Counted from the first letter of the stretch, positions 9,138 to 18,315 are shown. The stretch: DNA of 64,000 nt from Variovorax terrae (GCF_022809125.1 NZ_JALGBI010000001.1:1798001-1862000), one strand, 5' to 3'. Translations and numbers: made by a program. The notes: generated by a model from the sequence alone, not told the origin.

Positions 9138-9923
9138 TTATTCCACCTTGGCCTTGCTGCGCAGTTCTTCCTGGAAGGCGGCCAGCTTCTGCTGCTGCAG
9201 TTGCTGCGAGATCTGGGGCTTGACCTCTTCCAGCTTGGGCAACTGGGCCTGGCGCACGTCGTCCAGGCGGATGATGTGCCAGCCGAACTGGCTCTTCACC
9301 GGCGTGTCGGTGAGCTGTCCCTTGTTGAGCTTGACCAGCGCGTCGGAGAACTCCTTCACGTAGTTGCTGGGCGTGGCCCAGTCGAGGTCGCCACCATTGG
9401 CGCCGGACCCGGGATCCTTGGACTGCTTCTTGGCGATGTCCTCGAACTTGGCGCCCTTCTTGAGCTGGGCGATGATGGCCTTGGCATCGGCTTCGTTTTC
9501 AACCAGGATGTGGCGCGCCTTGTATTCCTTGCCGCCGTTGGCCGCGACGAACTTGTCGTACTCGGCCTTGATGTCGGCGTCGGTCACCGGGTGGGTCTTC
9601 TGGAAGTCGGCGAACAGTTCGCGGATCAGCAGGCTCTGGCGGGCCAGCTCGAGCTGGGTCTTGTAGTCGTCGGTGGCGTCGAGGCCGCGCTTTTGCGCTT
9701 CCTGGATGAAGATCTCGCGCGCGATCACTTCATCCTTGATCTGGCCCTGCATCTCGGGCGTGATGGGGCGGCCGGTGCGCGCCACTTGCTGCGTCAGGGC
9801 ATCGACGCGCGACTTGGGCACGGCCTTGCCGTTCACCACGGCGACGTTTTGCGCTGCAGCAGGCAACGCCACCGCGCCCAGGACGGCCGCAGCTGCGATA
9901 GCCGATAAGAACTGCTTTTTCAT
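9138..9923 (-). CDS. Periplasmic PpiC/parvulin-type peptidyl-prolyl isomerase
   Basis: The 261-residue product starts with a clear signal peptide (residues 1-25, ending ALPAAAQ). An N-terminal chaperone-like helical part follows, then a single rotamase domain at about 130-225 with ARHILVENEADAKA, GGDLDW and FGWHIIRLDD. It should assist folding of envelope proteins in the periplasm, like SurA or PpiD relatives. The start at 9923 has AAGGAAAGACC before it. It is the last gene of the selO-msrB-yciB-bolA-ppiC run, 70 bp after bolA. The strong hairpin at 9089-9114 would end the transcript. Confidence 0.9.
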   Translation of the reverse strand: MKKQFLSAIAAAAVLGAVALPAAAQNVAVVNGKAVPKSRVDALTQQVARTGRPITPEMQGQIKDEVIAREIFIQEAQKRGLDATDDYKTQLELARQSLLIRELFADFQKTHPVTDADIKAEYDKFVAANGGKEYKARHILVENEADAKAIIAQLKKGAKFEDIAKKQSKDPGSGANGGDLDWATPSNYVKEFSDALVKLNKGQLTDTPVKSQFGWHIIRLDDVRQAQLPKLEEVKPQISQQLQQQKLAAFQEELRSKAKVE

Positions 9924-9993
9924 GGTCTTTCCTTGATAGTCTTAGAAAATGAAGCGCAACCCGCTCATGAAAGCATGGCAAAGCGGGGCGGTA

Positions 9994-10260
9994 TCAGAGC
10001 GTTTCAATGGCGATGGCATGAACGCCCCGATCAATGAAATCTTGCAGCGCATCATACACAAGGCGATGGCGCGCCAATCGGGGCTGTCCTGTAAACAAAG
10101 GTGACGCGATCCGCACCCGGAAATGGGTGCCGAAACCCGTGCCGTTGGCGCCCGCATGGCCGGCGTGGGCGGCGCTTTCGTCCAGCACTTCGAGCTGCGT
10201 CGGCGCCAGCGCGTCGCGCAGCCGCTGCTCGAGCGCGGCGGCGTGGATGGCGGTGCTCAC
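9994..10260 (-). CDS. bolA: BolA family protein
   Basis: This is a small (88 residues) cytosolic BolA protein. It has the family hallmark HFRVRIASPLFTG followed by RLARHRLVYDAL. BolA proteins work with monothiol glutaredoxins in Fe-S handling and affect cell shape and stress response. The start is the GTG at 10260, whose last two bases share the TGA stop of yciB (GTGA overlap), so it is translationally coupled. Longer upstream reading frames in this frame are shadows of yciB. The pairing with yciB and a PpiC gene is usual in this bacterial group. Confidence 0.92.
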   Translation of the reverse strand: MSTAIHAAALEQRLRDALAPTQLEVLDESAAHAGHAGANGTGFGTHFRVRIASPLFTGQPRLARHRLVYDALQDFIDRGVHAIAIETL

Positions 10261-10805
10261 GAGTCGCGTGTCTCCGTGTCGGTCTTGAGGTAGCGGCCCA
10301 GGTAGAGCGCCTGGCCGATCACGAACAGCACCATCAGGCCCAGGCCGCCGAACAGCTTGAAGTTGACCCAGGTGTCGGTGTCGAAATTGAAGGCCACCCA
10401 CAGGTTGATGACGCCCATTACCGCGAAGAAGGCAGTCCAGCTCCAGTTCATCACGCGCCAGGCGTTGTCGGGCAGCTCCATCTGGGCGCCCATCAGCGAC
10501 TTGAGCAGGTTCTTCCTGAAGAACAACTGGCCCGCCAGCAGCGCGCCGCCCATCAGCCAGTACAGCACGGTGGGCTTCCATTTGATGAAGGTGTCGTTGT
10601 GGGCGATCAGGGTAGCGCCGCCGAACAGCACGATCACGCCCAGGCTGATCCATTGCATGGGCTCGACCTTGCCGTGCTTGAAGCGGACGTAGCCGATCTG
10701 CACCAGTGTGGCGGCGATGGCCACGGCCGTGGCGACATAGATGCCCCAGACCTTGAAGGCCACGAAGAACAGGATGATGGGGAAGAAGTCGAGAAACAGT
10801 TTCAT
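10257..10805 (-). CDS. yciB: Inner-membrane septation-associated protein YciB/IspZ
   Basis: The 182-residue polytopic protein has about five hydrophobic segments. It starts MKLFLDFFPIILFFVAFKVW and contains the family stretches GKVEPMQWISLGVIVLFGGATL and FKLFGGLGLMVLFVIGQALYL. YciB family members sit in the inner membrane and are linked to cell envelope synthesis and septation in enterobacteria. It starts 19 bp after msrB and its stop overlaps bolA, so it is part of one operon. The start at 10805 is the only sensible one. Confidence 0.93.
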   Translation of the reverse strand: MKLFLDFFPIILFFVAFKVWGIYVATAVAIAATLVQIGYVRFKHGKVEPMQWISLGVIVLFGGATLIAHNDTFIKWKPTVLYWLMGGALLAGQLFFRKNLLKSLMGAQMELPDNAWRVMNWSWTAFFAVMGVINLWVAFNFDTDTWVNFKLFGGLGLMVLFVIGQALYLGRYLKTDTETRDS

Positions 10806-10824
10806 GGAGAGGGGGGCGGCCGGG

Positions 10825-11241
10825 TCAGGGGGAGGGCTGGGGCGTGAAATCCAGCGAGGCCGAATTCATGCAGTAACGCAGGCCGGTGGGTGCCGGGCCG
10901 TCTTCGAACACATGGCCCAGATGGGCATCGCATTGGGCGCACACGGTTTCGGTGCGCACCATGCCATGGCTGCGGTCCACGATCTCGCGGATCGCGCCGG
11001 GACTCGCCAGCGAGAAGCTCGGCCAGCCGCAGCCGGCGTCGAACTTGGTGTCGGAGTCGAACAGCTTGGCGCCGCAGCAGACGCAGTGGTAGGAGCCGTC
11101 GGCCCAGTGGGCCTCGTACTTGCCGGTGAACGGCCGCTCGGTGGCCGCGTGGCGCGTGACTTCGAAGGCGCGCGGCTCGGCGCCCTTGTGCGCGAGCAGC
11201 GCCTGCCATTCGGCGTCGGTCTTTTCGATCTTGTGGCTCAT
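10825..11241 (-). CDS. msrB: Peptide-methionine (R)-S-oxide reductase
   Basis: It reduces methionine-R-sulfoxide in proteins. The 138-residue cytosolic protein shows both zinc CxxC pairs (Cys53/Cys56 in YHCVCCG and Cys101/Cys104 in VCAQC) and the catalytic Cys124 in RYCMNSASL. It also has the conserved AGCGWPSF and [11 protein letters not shown]. Its ATG overlaps the selO stop by ATGA. That coupling makes functional sense: SelO modifies proteins during oxidative stress, and MsrB repairs oxidised methionine. Length and motifs are complete. Confidence 0.96.
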   Translation of the reverse strand: MSHKIEKTDAEWQALLAHKGAEPRAFEVTRHAATERPFTGKYEAHWADGSYHCVCCGAKLFDSDTKFDAGCGWPSFSLASPGAIREIVDRSHGMVRTETVCAQCDAHLGHVFEDGPAPTGLRYCMNSASLDFTPQPSP

Positions 11242-12728
11242 GATGAACAGCTGATTTCGATGGAAGAGGCCCAGTCGGGCGGGAAGCCGGCAGCTGCGTC
11301 CTGTCCCGGATGTTCGTCAAATGGGGCCTGCAGCAGGCTCAGCAAGGTATCGACCCCGGAAAAATCCTTTAGTTTCGCTTTTTCGATGGCCTGTTGGCCC
11401 AGATGGTTGCGCAGCACGTACTTCGGGTTGGTTTTGAGCATCAAATCGGCCGGATGTCCAGGTCCAGCGGTCGTGAGGCGCTCCGAAAATTGTAGCAGCC
11501 AGGCGTCGAACGCGGCCCGGTCGAGAAACAGGTCGCGCACCGTTTCGGGCCCGGCCCCTGCAACATGGTGTGACAGCCGCCGCCAGAAGATGGTGTAGTC
11601 GACCTGGTCCCGGGTCAGCAGCTTGAGAAGCGACTCGATCAGCGCCAGATCGCCCGGCTGCGCATCCGCCAGGCCCAGCTTGGCGCGCATGCGCGCCTCG
11701 AACTCCCGGGGAAAGACGGTCTTGTACGGCTCCAGCGCCGCCAGCGCGAGTTCCTGCTCACCGACCAGCGGCAGCAGGGCCTGGCCCAGGCAGAACAGGT
11801 TCCAGTAGGCGACGTTGGGTTGCTTGCCATAGGCGTAGCGGCCGTGGGTGTCGCTGTGGTTGCAGATGTGGCCGGGGTTGAAGGTATCGAGGAACTGGAA
11901 CGGGCCGTAGTCGATGGTCAGCCCCAGGATGCTCATGTTGTCGGTGTTCATCACGCCATGGCAGAAGCCCACGGCCTGCCACTGCGCCACCATCGCGGCG
12001 GTGCGCCCGCTCACGGCCTCCAGCAGCGCGGCATAGGGATTGCCGGCGAACTGCTCCGTGGTGCGGCACGCCGGGTAGAACCGGTCGATCACGTAGTCGG
12101 CCAGGATCCTGAGCTGCGCATGCTGCCGGCTGGCCGCGAAATGCTCGAAATGGCCGAAGCGGATGAAGCTCGGCGCCACGCGCGTGACCACGGCGGCGGT
12201 TTCGATCTCCTCGCGGCGCACTGGCGCGTCCGAGCCGGTCACGCACAGGGCGCGGCTGGTCGGGATGCCCAGGGCCTGCATGGCTTCGCTGCACAGGAAC
12301 TCGCGCACGCTCGAACGCAGCACCGCGCGGCCATCGCCCATGCGCGAGTAGGGTGTGCGGCCGCTGCCCTTGAGCTGAAGCTCCTGCGGGCCGGCGGGTG
12401 TCTGCAGCTCGCCAAGCAGGAGGGCCCGGCCGTCGCCGAGCTGGCCGGCCCAGACGCCGAACTGATGGCCGCTGTAGACGCTGGCCAGCGCCCGGCTGCC
12501 GGCCAGCGCCCGGTTGCCGGTGAAGGCCTCGAGCGCGGCCTGCGAGGCGAACCAGGCATCGTCCAGCTCCAGTTCGCGCGCCAGCGCGGGGTTCTTGCCG
12601 ACCCAATAGGGCTCGGGCAGGGGCGTGGGCGGCAGCAAGGTGTAGAAGTCTTCGCCGAGCGCGGCGAAGCTGTTGTGCCAGGCAAGGCCCGGAGCGGGGT
12701 CGAGGGCCGTGTCGGCGGGCGGGTTCAT
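11238..12728 (-). CDS. selO: Protein adenylyltransferase SelO
   Basis: SelO is a pseudokinase-fold enzyme that attaches AMP to Ser, Thr or Tyr of target proteins, including redox proteins. The 496 residues contain [32 protein letters not shown], here quoted as [19 protein letters not shown] then [12 protein letters not shown], and the nucleotide-binding region [22 protein letters not shown]. It ends in CSS, matching the C-terminal Sec/Cys-Ser-Ser of the family. Residues about 410-433, between the [11 protein letters not shown] helix and [10 protein letters not shown], are encoded by a dispersed repeat copy. This spot is variable in the family, so activity is probably kept. It is coupled to msrB (ATGA) and lies 45 bp after a Crp/Fnr gene. 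Confidence 0.93.
   Translation of the reverse strand: MNPPADTALDPAPGLAWHNSFAALGEDFYTLLPPTPLPEPYWVGKNPALARELELDDAWFASQAALEAFTGNRALAGSRALASVYSGHQFGVWAGQLGDGRALLLGELQTPAGPQELQLKGSGRTPYSRMGDGRAVLRSSVREFLCSEAMQALGIPTSRALCVTGSDAPVRREEIETAAVVTRVAPSFIRFGHFEHFAASRQHAQLRILADYVIDRFYPACRTTEQFAGNPYAALLEAVSGRTAAMVAQWQAVGFCHGVMNTDNMSILGLTIDYGPFQFLDTFNPGHICNHSDTHGRYAYGKQPNVAYWNLFCLGQALLPLVGEQELALAALEPYKTVFPREFEARMRAKLGLADAQPGDLALIESLLKLLTRDQVDYTIFWRRLSHHVAGAGPETVRDLFLDRAAFDAWLLQFSERLTTAGPGHPADLMLKTNPKYVLRNHLGQQAIEKAKLKDFSGVDTLLSLLQAPFDEHPGQDAAAGFPPDWASSIEISCSS
11431..11500 (+). repeat. Dispersed repeat copy 3, in frame inside selO
   Basis: The plus strand reads TTTTGAGCATCAAATCGGCC, then GGATGTCCAGGT, and ends near TTGTAGCAGCC. 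It aligns end to end with the intergenic copies at 55380 and 61531 and shares the 17-mer AAATCGGCCGGATGTCC with the latter. The selO frame reads through it from the opposite strand. Confidence 0.8.
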
Positions 12729-12773
12729 GGGGAGGATTGTCGCCGCATGCGCCGCGGCGCAGCCCGGGCAGGG

Positions 12774-13469
12774 TTACTCGGCGGCCGTTTCGGGGTGGGT
12801 CAGGAGCCGGGCCAGCTTTTCCTCGTCGAGGATGCTCACGCGGCCGGATTCCAGCGACACAAGCCCCTGCTGCTCGAGCGATTTGAGGGCCCGGTTGACG
12901 GTCTGGCGCGACAGGCCGACCAGATGCCCCAGCTCTTCCTGTGACAGCCTGAGCCGGCGCAGGCCATGCCAGAAGAGCCGGCTCAGGTAGAGCGCGACGC
13001 GCTGCTCGGGCGAGCGGATGCGGCCGGCCTCGATGATGGCCATGGCCTGGCCCAGCCGCATGTTCATCTGGGTCACCAGCGCCTGGTTGAACTCCAGGCT
13101 GGTGGCGCGCAGCTCGTCGAACTGGCCGCGCGGCAGGCACAGCAGCTCGGTGTCGCGCAGCGCGATCACGTCGTAGCGGCGCGGCTCGGTCTTCAGGACC
13201 GAGCCTTCGCCAAACCATTCACCGCCGGGCACGCCCAGAAACACCGACAGCCGCCCCTGCGGCGACTGGCTCTGCAGCTTGACCAGGCCCGACAGCACCG
13301 CATACCAGCCCTCGACCGGCTCTCCTTCGCGCAGCAGCACCTCGCCCTTGCCGCCGGACTGCGTCCGCACGCGCTCGGTGACGCGGGCCCGGGCCGCTTC
13401 GGGCAGCCGCTGGAACCAGGGCTGCGACTGAAGGAGCCGGGTGGAGGGGCGGGAGATGTCGTGGAACAT
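12774..13469 (-). CDS. Crp/Fnr-family transcriptional regulator
   Basis: The 231-residue protein has a cyclic-nucleotide-binding-type fold (about 25-130) with GGEWFGEGSVL and ALRDTELLCLPRGQF. A C-terminal Crp-type winged helix follows, with LSQEELGHLVGLSRQTVNRA. No N-terminal cysteine cluster is present, so it is not an oxygen-sensing Fnr. The reading frame extends 54 codons upstream, but ATG 13469 fits the family N-terminus (MFHDISRPSTRLLQS). It lies 45 bp before selO on the same strand and may control that stress operon or itself; the effector is unknown. Confidence 0.9.
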   Translation of the reverse strand: MFHDISRPSTRLLQSQPWFQRLPEAARARVTERVRTQSGGKGEVLLREGEPVEGWYAVLSGLVKLQSQSPQGRLSVFLGVPGGEWFGEGSVLKTEPRRYDVIALRDTELLCLPRGQFDELRATSLEFNQALVTQMNMRLGQAMAIIEAGRIRSPEQRVALYLSRLFWHGLRRLRLSQEELGHLVGLSRQTVNRALKSLEQQGLVSLESGRVSILDEEKLARLLTHPETAAE

Positions 13470-13648
13470 GCCTGCAATTGTCCTTGGAGCCTGGGATCGG
13501 TATTGTGCCGCCGGCCCGGCCGCGCGCTGTCCTGCAAAGTCAATAGATTGGCCGCCACGGATAACGGCCCGGTGCGCCTCCCGCCCTAAAGTTTTCGGGC
13601 AGTACCTGAAGAACAGACCCCCAACCCTCAACGGAATGGAGACAACCC

Positions 13649-14647
13649 ATGGCTTACCGCATCCTGCGCCGGCTTGCCGCCGGCCTTCTCGCCTCGCTCT
13701 GCCTTTTCATCGCCTGGCCCGCCGCCGCGGGCCAATGGACGTTCGACCTCTACGGCAACATCTGGGGCACCCGTGAATTCCAGACCTGGGTACCGACCAA
13801 CTACCGCGCCGGCACGCCCGTGCCGGTGGTGCTGATGATCCATGGCTGCCTGAGCGACCCCAACAGCATGGCCGCCGTGAGCCGCTTCAACGAGCTGGCC
13901 GACCGCGAGAACTTCATCGTCGTCTATCCGCGGCAGAACGCAACGGCCAACCCGCAGCGCTGCTGGAACTTCATGTTCTCGTTCAACCAGTCGCGCGGCT
14001 CGGGCGAACCGTCGATCCTCATGGGCATCGTCAACAAGGTGAAGAGCCGCTACAGCGTCGACAACTCGCGCGTCTACGTCACCGGCATTTCCTCCGGAGG
14101 CGCCATGACCTCCATCATGGCGGCCTGCTATTCCGACGTGTTCGCCGCGGGGGCGGTGCATTCGGGCGGCATGTACAAGGGCGGCGTGGGCCTGGTGACA
14201 TCGGCCGAATCATTGCTGCTGGGTAGCCCCTACGACCCCGATGTGCGGGGCCGCGACGCCTGGCAATGCTCGGGCTCGCCGCGCCGCCTGATGCCCATGC
14301 TGGTGTTCCACGGCACGGATGACATCGTGGTCAACCCGGTCAATGGCGAGCAGACCGTGCAGCAGTTCGTGCAGACCAACGACCTGGGCGACGACGGCCT
14401 GGACAACGACAGCGCGCGCTACGTGGCGTCCAGCATCAACAGCTATACCACCCCGGTGCCCGGCGGCCGGAACTACACCGTGGCCACCTACAAGAACAAT
14501 GCCGGCGTGACCGTGGCCCAGAAATACACGGTGGAAGGCATGAACCACGCCTGGAGCGGTGGCCCCCCGCTGTGGCCCTTCAGCGACGAGCTGGGCCCGG
14601 ACGCCACCGGCATCAGCTGGGCCTTCTTCAAGAATTACCAGCGGTGA
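13649..14647 (+). CDS. Secreted PHB-depolymerase-family esterase
   Basis: This is an alpha/beta hydrolase with a signal peptide (about residues 1-27, ending AAAG) and 332 residues. It has the oxyanion/N-terminal motif VVLMIHGC, the nucleophile elbow GISSGG (Ser148) and late HGTDDIVVNPVNGEQ (Asp) and GMNHAWSGG (His). The family includes extracellular polyhydroxybutyrate depolymerases and feruloyl or acetylxylan esterases, so the polymer cannot be named. GGAGACAACCC directly precedes the ATG. Its stop overlaps the start of a lipase-foldase-like gene, which strongly suggests that the enzyme needs that partner to fold in the periplasm before secretion. Confidence 0.88.
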   Translation: MAYRILRRLAAGLLASLCLFIAWPAAAGQWTFDLYGNIWGTREFQTWVPTNYRAGTPVPVVLMIHGCLSDPNSMAAVSRFNELADRENFIVVYPRQNATANPQRCWNFMFSFNQSRGSGEPSILMGIVNKVKSRYSVDNSRVYVTGISSGGAMTSIMAACYSDVFAAGAVHSGGMYKGGVGLVTSAESLLLGSPYDPDVRGRDAWQCSGSPRRLMPMLVFHGTDDIVVNPVNGEQTVQQFVQTNDLGDDGLDNDSARYVASSINSYTTPVPGGRNYTVATYKNNAGVTVAQKYTVEGMNHAWSGGPPLWPFSDELGPDATGISWAFFKNYQR

Positions 14648-15264
14648 AGACACGGCTTGTCGCGGCGACGCTGCTGCTGGGCGTGGGCGCTTGCGCCCTG
14701 CTTTACGGCTTCTTCGGCGATAGGGAACAGGCACCGGTGGCTGCCGGGCGTGCCGCCGGGGCCTGGCCCGTGGCGTTGCGGGCAGAGGCTGCGATCCCGT
14801 TCGCCGCAGGCGCCTGGCCGCAGGCCGCCGTGGCCTCTTCGCCAGATGCCCGCAGGGCAGCGGAGGCCGAGCGCAACACGATTTTCAGAACGGACGAGGC
14901 CGGCCGCCTGATCATCGACGAGGCCGTGGCGCAGCGGCTCGACACCCTGGTGGCGGGCCTGTCGGACCTGCGCGATCCGGCTGAGCTGGAGCGGGCGGAA
15001 GGCATCATGCGCGCGGGGCTGCCCGCGCCGCAGGCCGCCGAGGCGCTGCGCCTGCTGCACCAGTACCTCAGCTACAGCCAGGCCGAAGCGCAGTTGCTGT
15101 CGCAGCCGCGCCAGGCCGAAGACGTGGCGAGCGCACAGGACATGTTCGCCCGCCAGATGGCCTTGCGCCGAGCCCAGTTCGGCCCGGCGCTGGCACAGGC
15201 GCTGTTCGCAGACCAGGAGGCGCAGACGCGCGCCAGCCTCACTGCGCTGGCAACGTCCCGGTGA
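14644..15264 (+). CDS. Short lipase-chaperone (foldase)-like membrane-anchored protein
   Basis: It begins at GTG 14644, overlapping the esterase stop (GTGA). The 206-residue product has an N-terminal anchor helix (LVAATLLLGVGACALLYGFF) and a variable Ala/Pro-rich spacer. A domain then resembles the first half of LifO/LipH foldases: DEAGRLIIDEAVAQRLDTLV, LPAPQAAEALRLLHQYLSY and ALFADQEAQTRASL line up with the corresponding Pseudomonas segments. Usual foldases are about 280-350 residues; the long extended-helix region and second mini-domain are missing here. I infer a periplasmic steric chaperone for the adjacent esterase. Its last 26 bp overlap the convergent AraC gene. The homology was judged by eye. 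Confidence 0.6.
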   Translation: MKTRLVAATLLLGVGACALLYGFFGDREQAPVAAGRAAGAWPVALRAEAAIPFAAGAWPQAAVASSPDARRAAEAERNTIFRTDEAGRLIIDEAVAQRLDTLVAGLSDLRDPAELERAEGIMRAGLPAPQAAEALRLLHQYLSYSQAEAQLLSQPRQAEDVASAQDMFARQMALRRAQFGPALAQALFADQEAQTRASLTALATSR

Positions 15265-16267
15265 CACCGGCGAGCTGGCGCCGGTACTGCCCGGGCGGCA
15301 GGCCGAACCAGCGCTTGCAGGCGCGAAAGAAGTTGCTCTGGTCGACGAAGCCCAGCAGGTCGGCCACCTCAGCCAGCGAGTAGCGGTCTTCGGCCAGGTA
15401 CTTGCGGGCCAGCTCGCGGCGAGCCTCGTCCAGCAGCTGCTGGAATGACGTGCTCTCCGCCTGCAGCCGGCGCTGCAGCGTGCGGTCGGTCAGCGCCAGG
15501 CTGCCGGCCACGTCTTCGCGGCGCGGTTCGCCTTCGCGCAGCCGGCGGATGATCTCCTCGCTCACACGGTAGCTGGTGCGCGCATTGCCCAGGCCGCTCA
15601 GCCGTTCTTCGATCACCCGCTCGTGCAGCGCGAACATCGACGGATTGCGCGAGGGCAGGGGAGCCTCCAGGTCGTCGCCGTCCAGCAGCATGCGCGTGGC
15701 CGGCTGATTGAAGCGAACGGGGCATCCGAAGGCTGCGCGGTAGGGATGGGCGTCCACCGGGTCGGGGAAGATGAAGTCGGCCTCCAGCGCACGCACCTCG
15801 CGCCGCGTCAGCCAGAGGCACATGGTGAGCAGGGCGAGCAGGCCATACTCCTGCCGCTGCCGGGGCACGCGCCGCGTGTTGCCGACATGCCCGAGCACCA
15901 GCCAGCAGTGCCGCCGCTCGGGCACCACCTCGAACGTCGCGGCATCCGAGATCAGCGCCAGATAGCGCGCCAGGTTCTCCAGGCCCGTGCGCAGGTTGGG
16001 GGACGACAGCATGGCGTAGCCCACGAGGTCGAAGTTGACGTACCGGGCCGTGAGTTCCCGGCTCATGCCCAGGGCCGGGTTGCCCGACCAGGCCACGGCC
16101 AGTTCCCACAGCTCGGAGACCTGCTCGGCGCCGAAGCGCGCGTCGGGCTGGTCCAGCCGCTGCAGGTCGAGCTTCGCGGCCCGGAACAACCGGGGCAAGT
16201 CGATGCCCTGCGAGGCAAACATCTCGGCTACTCCCTTGACCCAGATCGATGAGCTTGTTCGTTCCAT
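15239..16267 (-). CDS. AraC-family regulator with arabinose-binding-like (PF12625-type) N-terminus
   Basis: The 342-residue protein has a ~200-residue sensory domain of the type found in OruR or ArgR-like regulators (LGMSRELTARYVNFDLVGYA, EADFIFPDPVDAHPYRAAFG). A C-terminal double helix-turn-helix follows, ending SLAEVADLLGFVDQSNFFRA and PPGQYRRQL. ATG 16267 gives the normal family N-terminus; an in-frame ATG 90 bp upstream is less likely. It is divergent from the carboxylesterase lipoprotein gene across 167 bp and probably activates it. Its 3' end overlaps the foldase-like gene by 26 bp on the opposite strand. Confidence 0.88.
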   Translation of the reverse strand: MERTSSSIWVKGVAEMFASQGIDLPRLFRAAKLDLQRLDQPDARFGAEQVSELWELAVAWSGNPALGMSRELTARYVNFDLVGYAMLSSPNLRTGLENLARYLALISDAATFEVVPERRHCWLVLGHVGNTRRVPRQRQEYGLLALLTMCLWLTRREVRALEADFIFPDPVDAHPYRAAFGCPVRFNQPATRMLLDGDDLEAPLPSRNPSMFALHERVIEERLSGLGNARTSYRVSEEIIRRLREGEPRREDVAGSLALTDRTLQRRLQAESTSFQQLLDEARRELARKYLAEDRYSLAEVADLLGFVDQSNFFRACKRWFGLPPGQYRRQLAGVTGTLPAQ

Positions 16268-16434
16268 GTCGAATTTGTCTTCTGAAGTCACTGTTTTGGC
16301 CGCGTTGCGATAGCGGTCTTGCAGCGTCCGGTCCCTAGAATTTTTCTGTCGCGGCACACACCGCGCGCTCCGTGGATTCGAAGTGATTTCGCCGGTGCGC
16401 GCAAGTCGATATTTACCCGCAAGAGGAGACAGAG

Positions 16435-18189
16435 ATGACGGTGAACAGCAGGCTTTGGCCGATGCTGGGCGTGAGCTTGGCAGCCTTGTTTTACGGATGC
16501 GGCGGTGGCACCACGCTGAGCGCTTCCCAGCCGGACACGGCCGCCCCGGAGGTGCCGCGCGATGCGCCGGAACTGCGCGCCACGGCCTATGGCCAGGTCC
16601 GTGGCAACAACGAGGCCGCCACGACGGGCACCTACTCGTGGAAGGGCGTTCCTTTCGCCCAACCCCCGGTCGGCGCGTTGCGCTGGAAGGCTCCGGTGGC
16701 GCCCGCGCCCTGGAGCGGAACGCTGGCCGCGCAGAAATTCGGCAACGCCTGCCTGCAGAACGGCCGCATCTACGGACCCGGCGCCAACAACACCTACGAT
16801 GCCAGCATCGCGAGCACCCTGAACACGCCAGTGGGCAGCGAAGACTGCCTGACGCTGAACATCTGGCGTCCCGCCACCGCCACGGCGAAGCTGCCCGTGA
16901 TCGTGTTCGCCTATGGCGGCAGCAACATCTCGGGTTACAGCGCCGACCCGGTGTACGACGGCGCCGCGCTGGCCAAGGCTGCCAATGCCGTGGTCGTCAC
17001 CACCAATTACCGTGTGGGCGTGCTGGGCTTCATGAACCTGCCCCAGCTCAAGACCGGCGCCAGCGCGGCGGACGATTCGGGCAACTTCGCCTTGCTGGAC
17101 ATCATGCAGGCCCTGCAGTTCGTCAAGGGCAGCATCGCGGGATTCGGCGGCGATGCCGGCAACGTCACCTTGATGGGCCAGTCCGCCGGCGCCATCAACA
17201 CCTGGGCGCTGATGGCCTCGCCGCTGGCCGCGGGCCTGTTCCACAAGGCCGTGCCGCTGAGCGGGGGCATTTCGCTGGCCAGCAACCTGGCGCCGGGCAT
17301 GCTCCCAACGCTCAATCCGGCTTCGGCCTATCTGGCGCAAGGCAACGCCCTGCTGCTGAACCTGCTGGTGGCCGACGGCAAGGCGGCGGACCTGGCCGCG
17401 GCGCAGGTCTATGCTGGCACCCAGACACCCGCCCAGATCGCCGACTACCTGCGCGGCAAGGATGCGAAAGCCATTCTGGCGATGGTGCTGGCCAAGGGCC
17501 TGAGCACCTCGGGCCCGATTCCCGATGGAACGGTCCTGCCCGCGGACCCGATCGCGGCCATGGCTTCGGGTCACTACAACAAGGTGCCGGTGCTGGCGGG
17601 CAATACGGCCGACGAGGGCAAGCTGTTCGCGCCGTTCCTCACGCTGCTGGGCGGGGCGCCCGGCATCAAGGTCAGCGATGCCCTGCGCTTCGACCTGATG
17701 GCGGGCTTCAATCCCGATGCGCCCACCGGCCTGACCTCGGCCGACATCCTCGACGCCTCGTACCTGCCGGTCACCACGCCGGGCTCGGGCTACAACGCGA
17801 AGACGGCGCTGCTGGGCAACCTGTTCATGACGCCCAACCGGGACAACGTGCTGAACACGCTGGCGGGCCAGCAACCCAACGTCTGGTACTACCAGTTCAA
17901 CTGGGCGCAGGAGCCTGCGCCCTGGAACGAGGTCTATGGCGCGGCGCATGCCTTCGACCTGCCGTTCCTGTTCGGCACGTTCGGGCCTTCGGTGTTCTCG
18001 AACGCGGTCAACAGCACGGCCAACAAGCCGGGGCGGCTGGCGCTGTCGGCCGCGATGATGGCCAGCCTCGGCGCCTTCGCGCGCAACGGCGACCCGAACC
18101 ATGCCGCGCTGGGCACGCCGTGGCAGCCCTGGCCGCATAAGCTGTTCTTCGATGCGAGCCTGACGCAGGCCAGCATTTCCACGCAATAG
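16435..18189 (+). CDS. Type B carboxylesterase lipoprotein
   Basis: This alpha/beta hydrolase of the COesterase family (584 residues) starts with a lipoprotein signal; the lipobox is LFYGC with Cys22, so the enzyme should be membrane-anchored outside the cytoplasm. It carries EDCLTLNIWRP, the oxyanion-hole region VFAYGGSNI, and GGDAGNVTLMGQSAGA with nucleophile Ser250. The acid and histidine lie in the C-terminal third (GAAHAFDLPFLFG for His). GAGGAGACAGAG before the ATG is a strong ribosome site. The divergent AraC gene is the likely regulator. An orphan ABC solute receptor follows at 126 bp and might take up the released product. Confidence 0.9.
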   Translation: MTVNSRLWPMLGVSLAALFYGCGGGTTLSASQPDTAAPEVPRDAPELRATAYGQVRGNNEAATTGTYSWKGVPFAQPPVGALRWKAPVAPAPWSGTLAAQKFGNACLQNGRIYGPGANNTYDASIASTLNTPVGSEDCLTLNIWRPATATAKLPVIVFAYGGSNISGYSADPVYDGAALAKAANAVVVTTNYRVGVLGFMNLPQLKTGASAADDSGNFALLDIMQALQFVKGSIAGFGGDAGNVTLMGQSAGAINTWALMASPLAAGLFHKAVPLSGGISLASNLAPGMLPTLNPASAYLAQGNALLLNLLVADGKAADLAAAQVYAGTQTPAQIADYLRGKDAKAILAMVLAKGLSTSGPIPDGTVLPADPIAAMASGHYNKVPVLAGNTADEGKLFAPFLTLLGGAPGIKVSDALRFDLMAGFNPDAPTGLTSADILDASYLPVTTPGSGYNAKTALLGNLFMTPNRDNVLNTLAGQQPNVWYYQFNWAQEPAPWNEVYGAAHAFDLPFLFGTFGPSVFSNAVNSTANKPGRLALSAAMMASLGAFARNGDPNHAALGTPWQPWPHKLFFDASLTQASISTQ

Positions 18190-18315
18190 GGGCGCAGCAG
18201 GCGCGGCCGATCTGTCGCCAAGACGACAGCTGTTGCACGCGGTTCACCCCGGCTCCAAACTCGCGCCCATCGCTGGAGACCGGGCCTTGTCCGACGGCCG
18301 GCGATGGAGACAACC

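Noticed and set aside
16288..18186. 632-codon open frame opposite the carboxylesterase gene
   Set aside because: It is an antisense shadow of a GC-rich gene; the carboxylesterase frame has all catalytic motifs and a lipoprotein signal.
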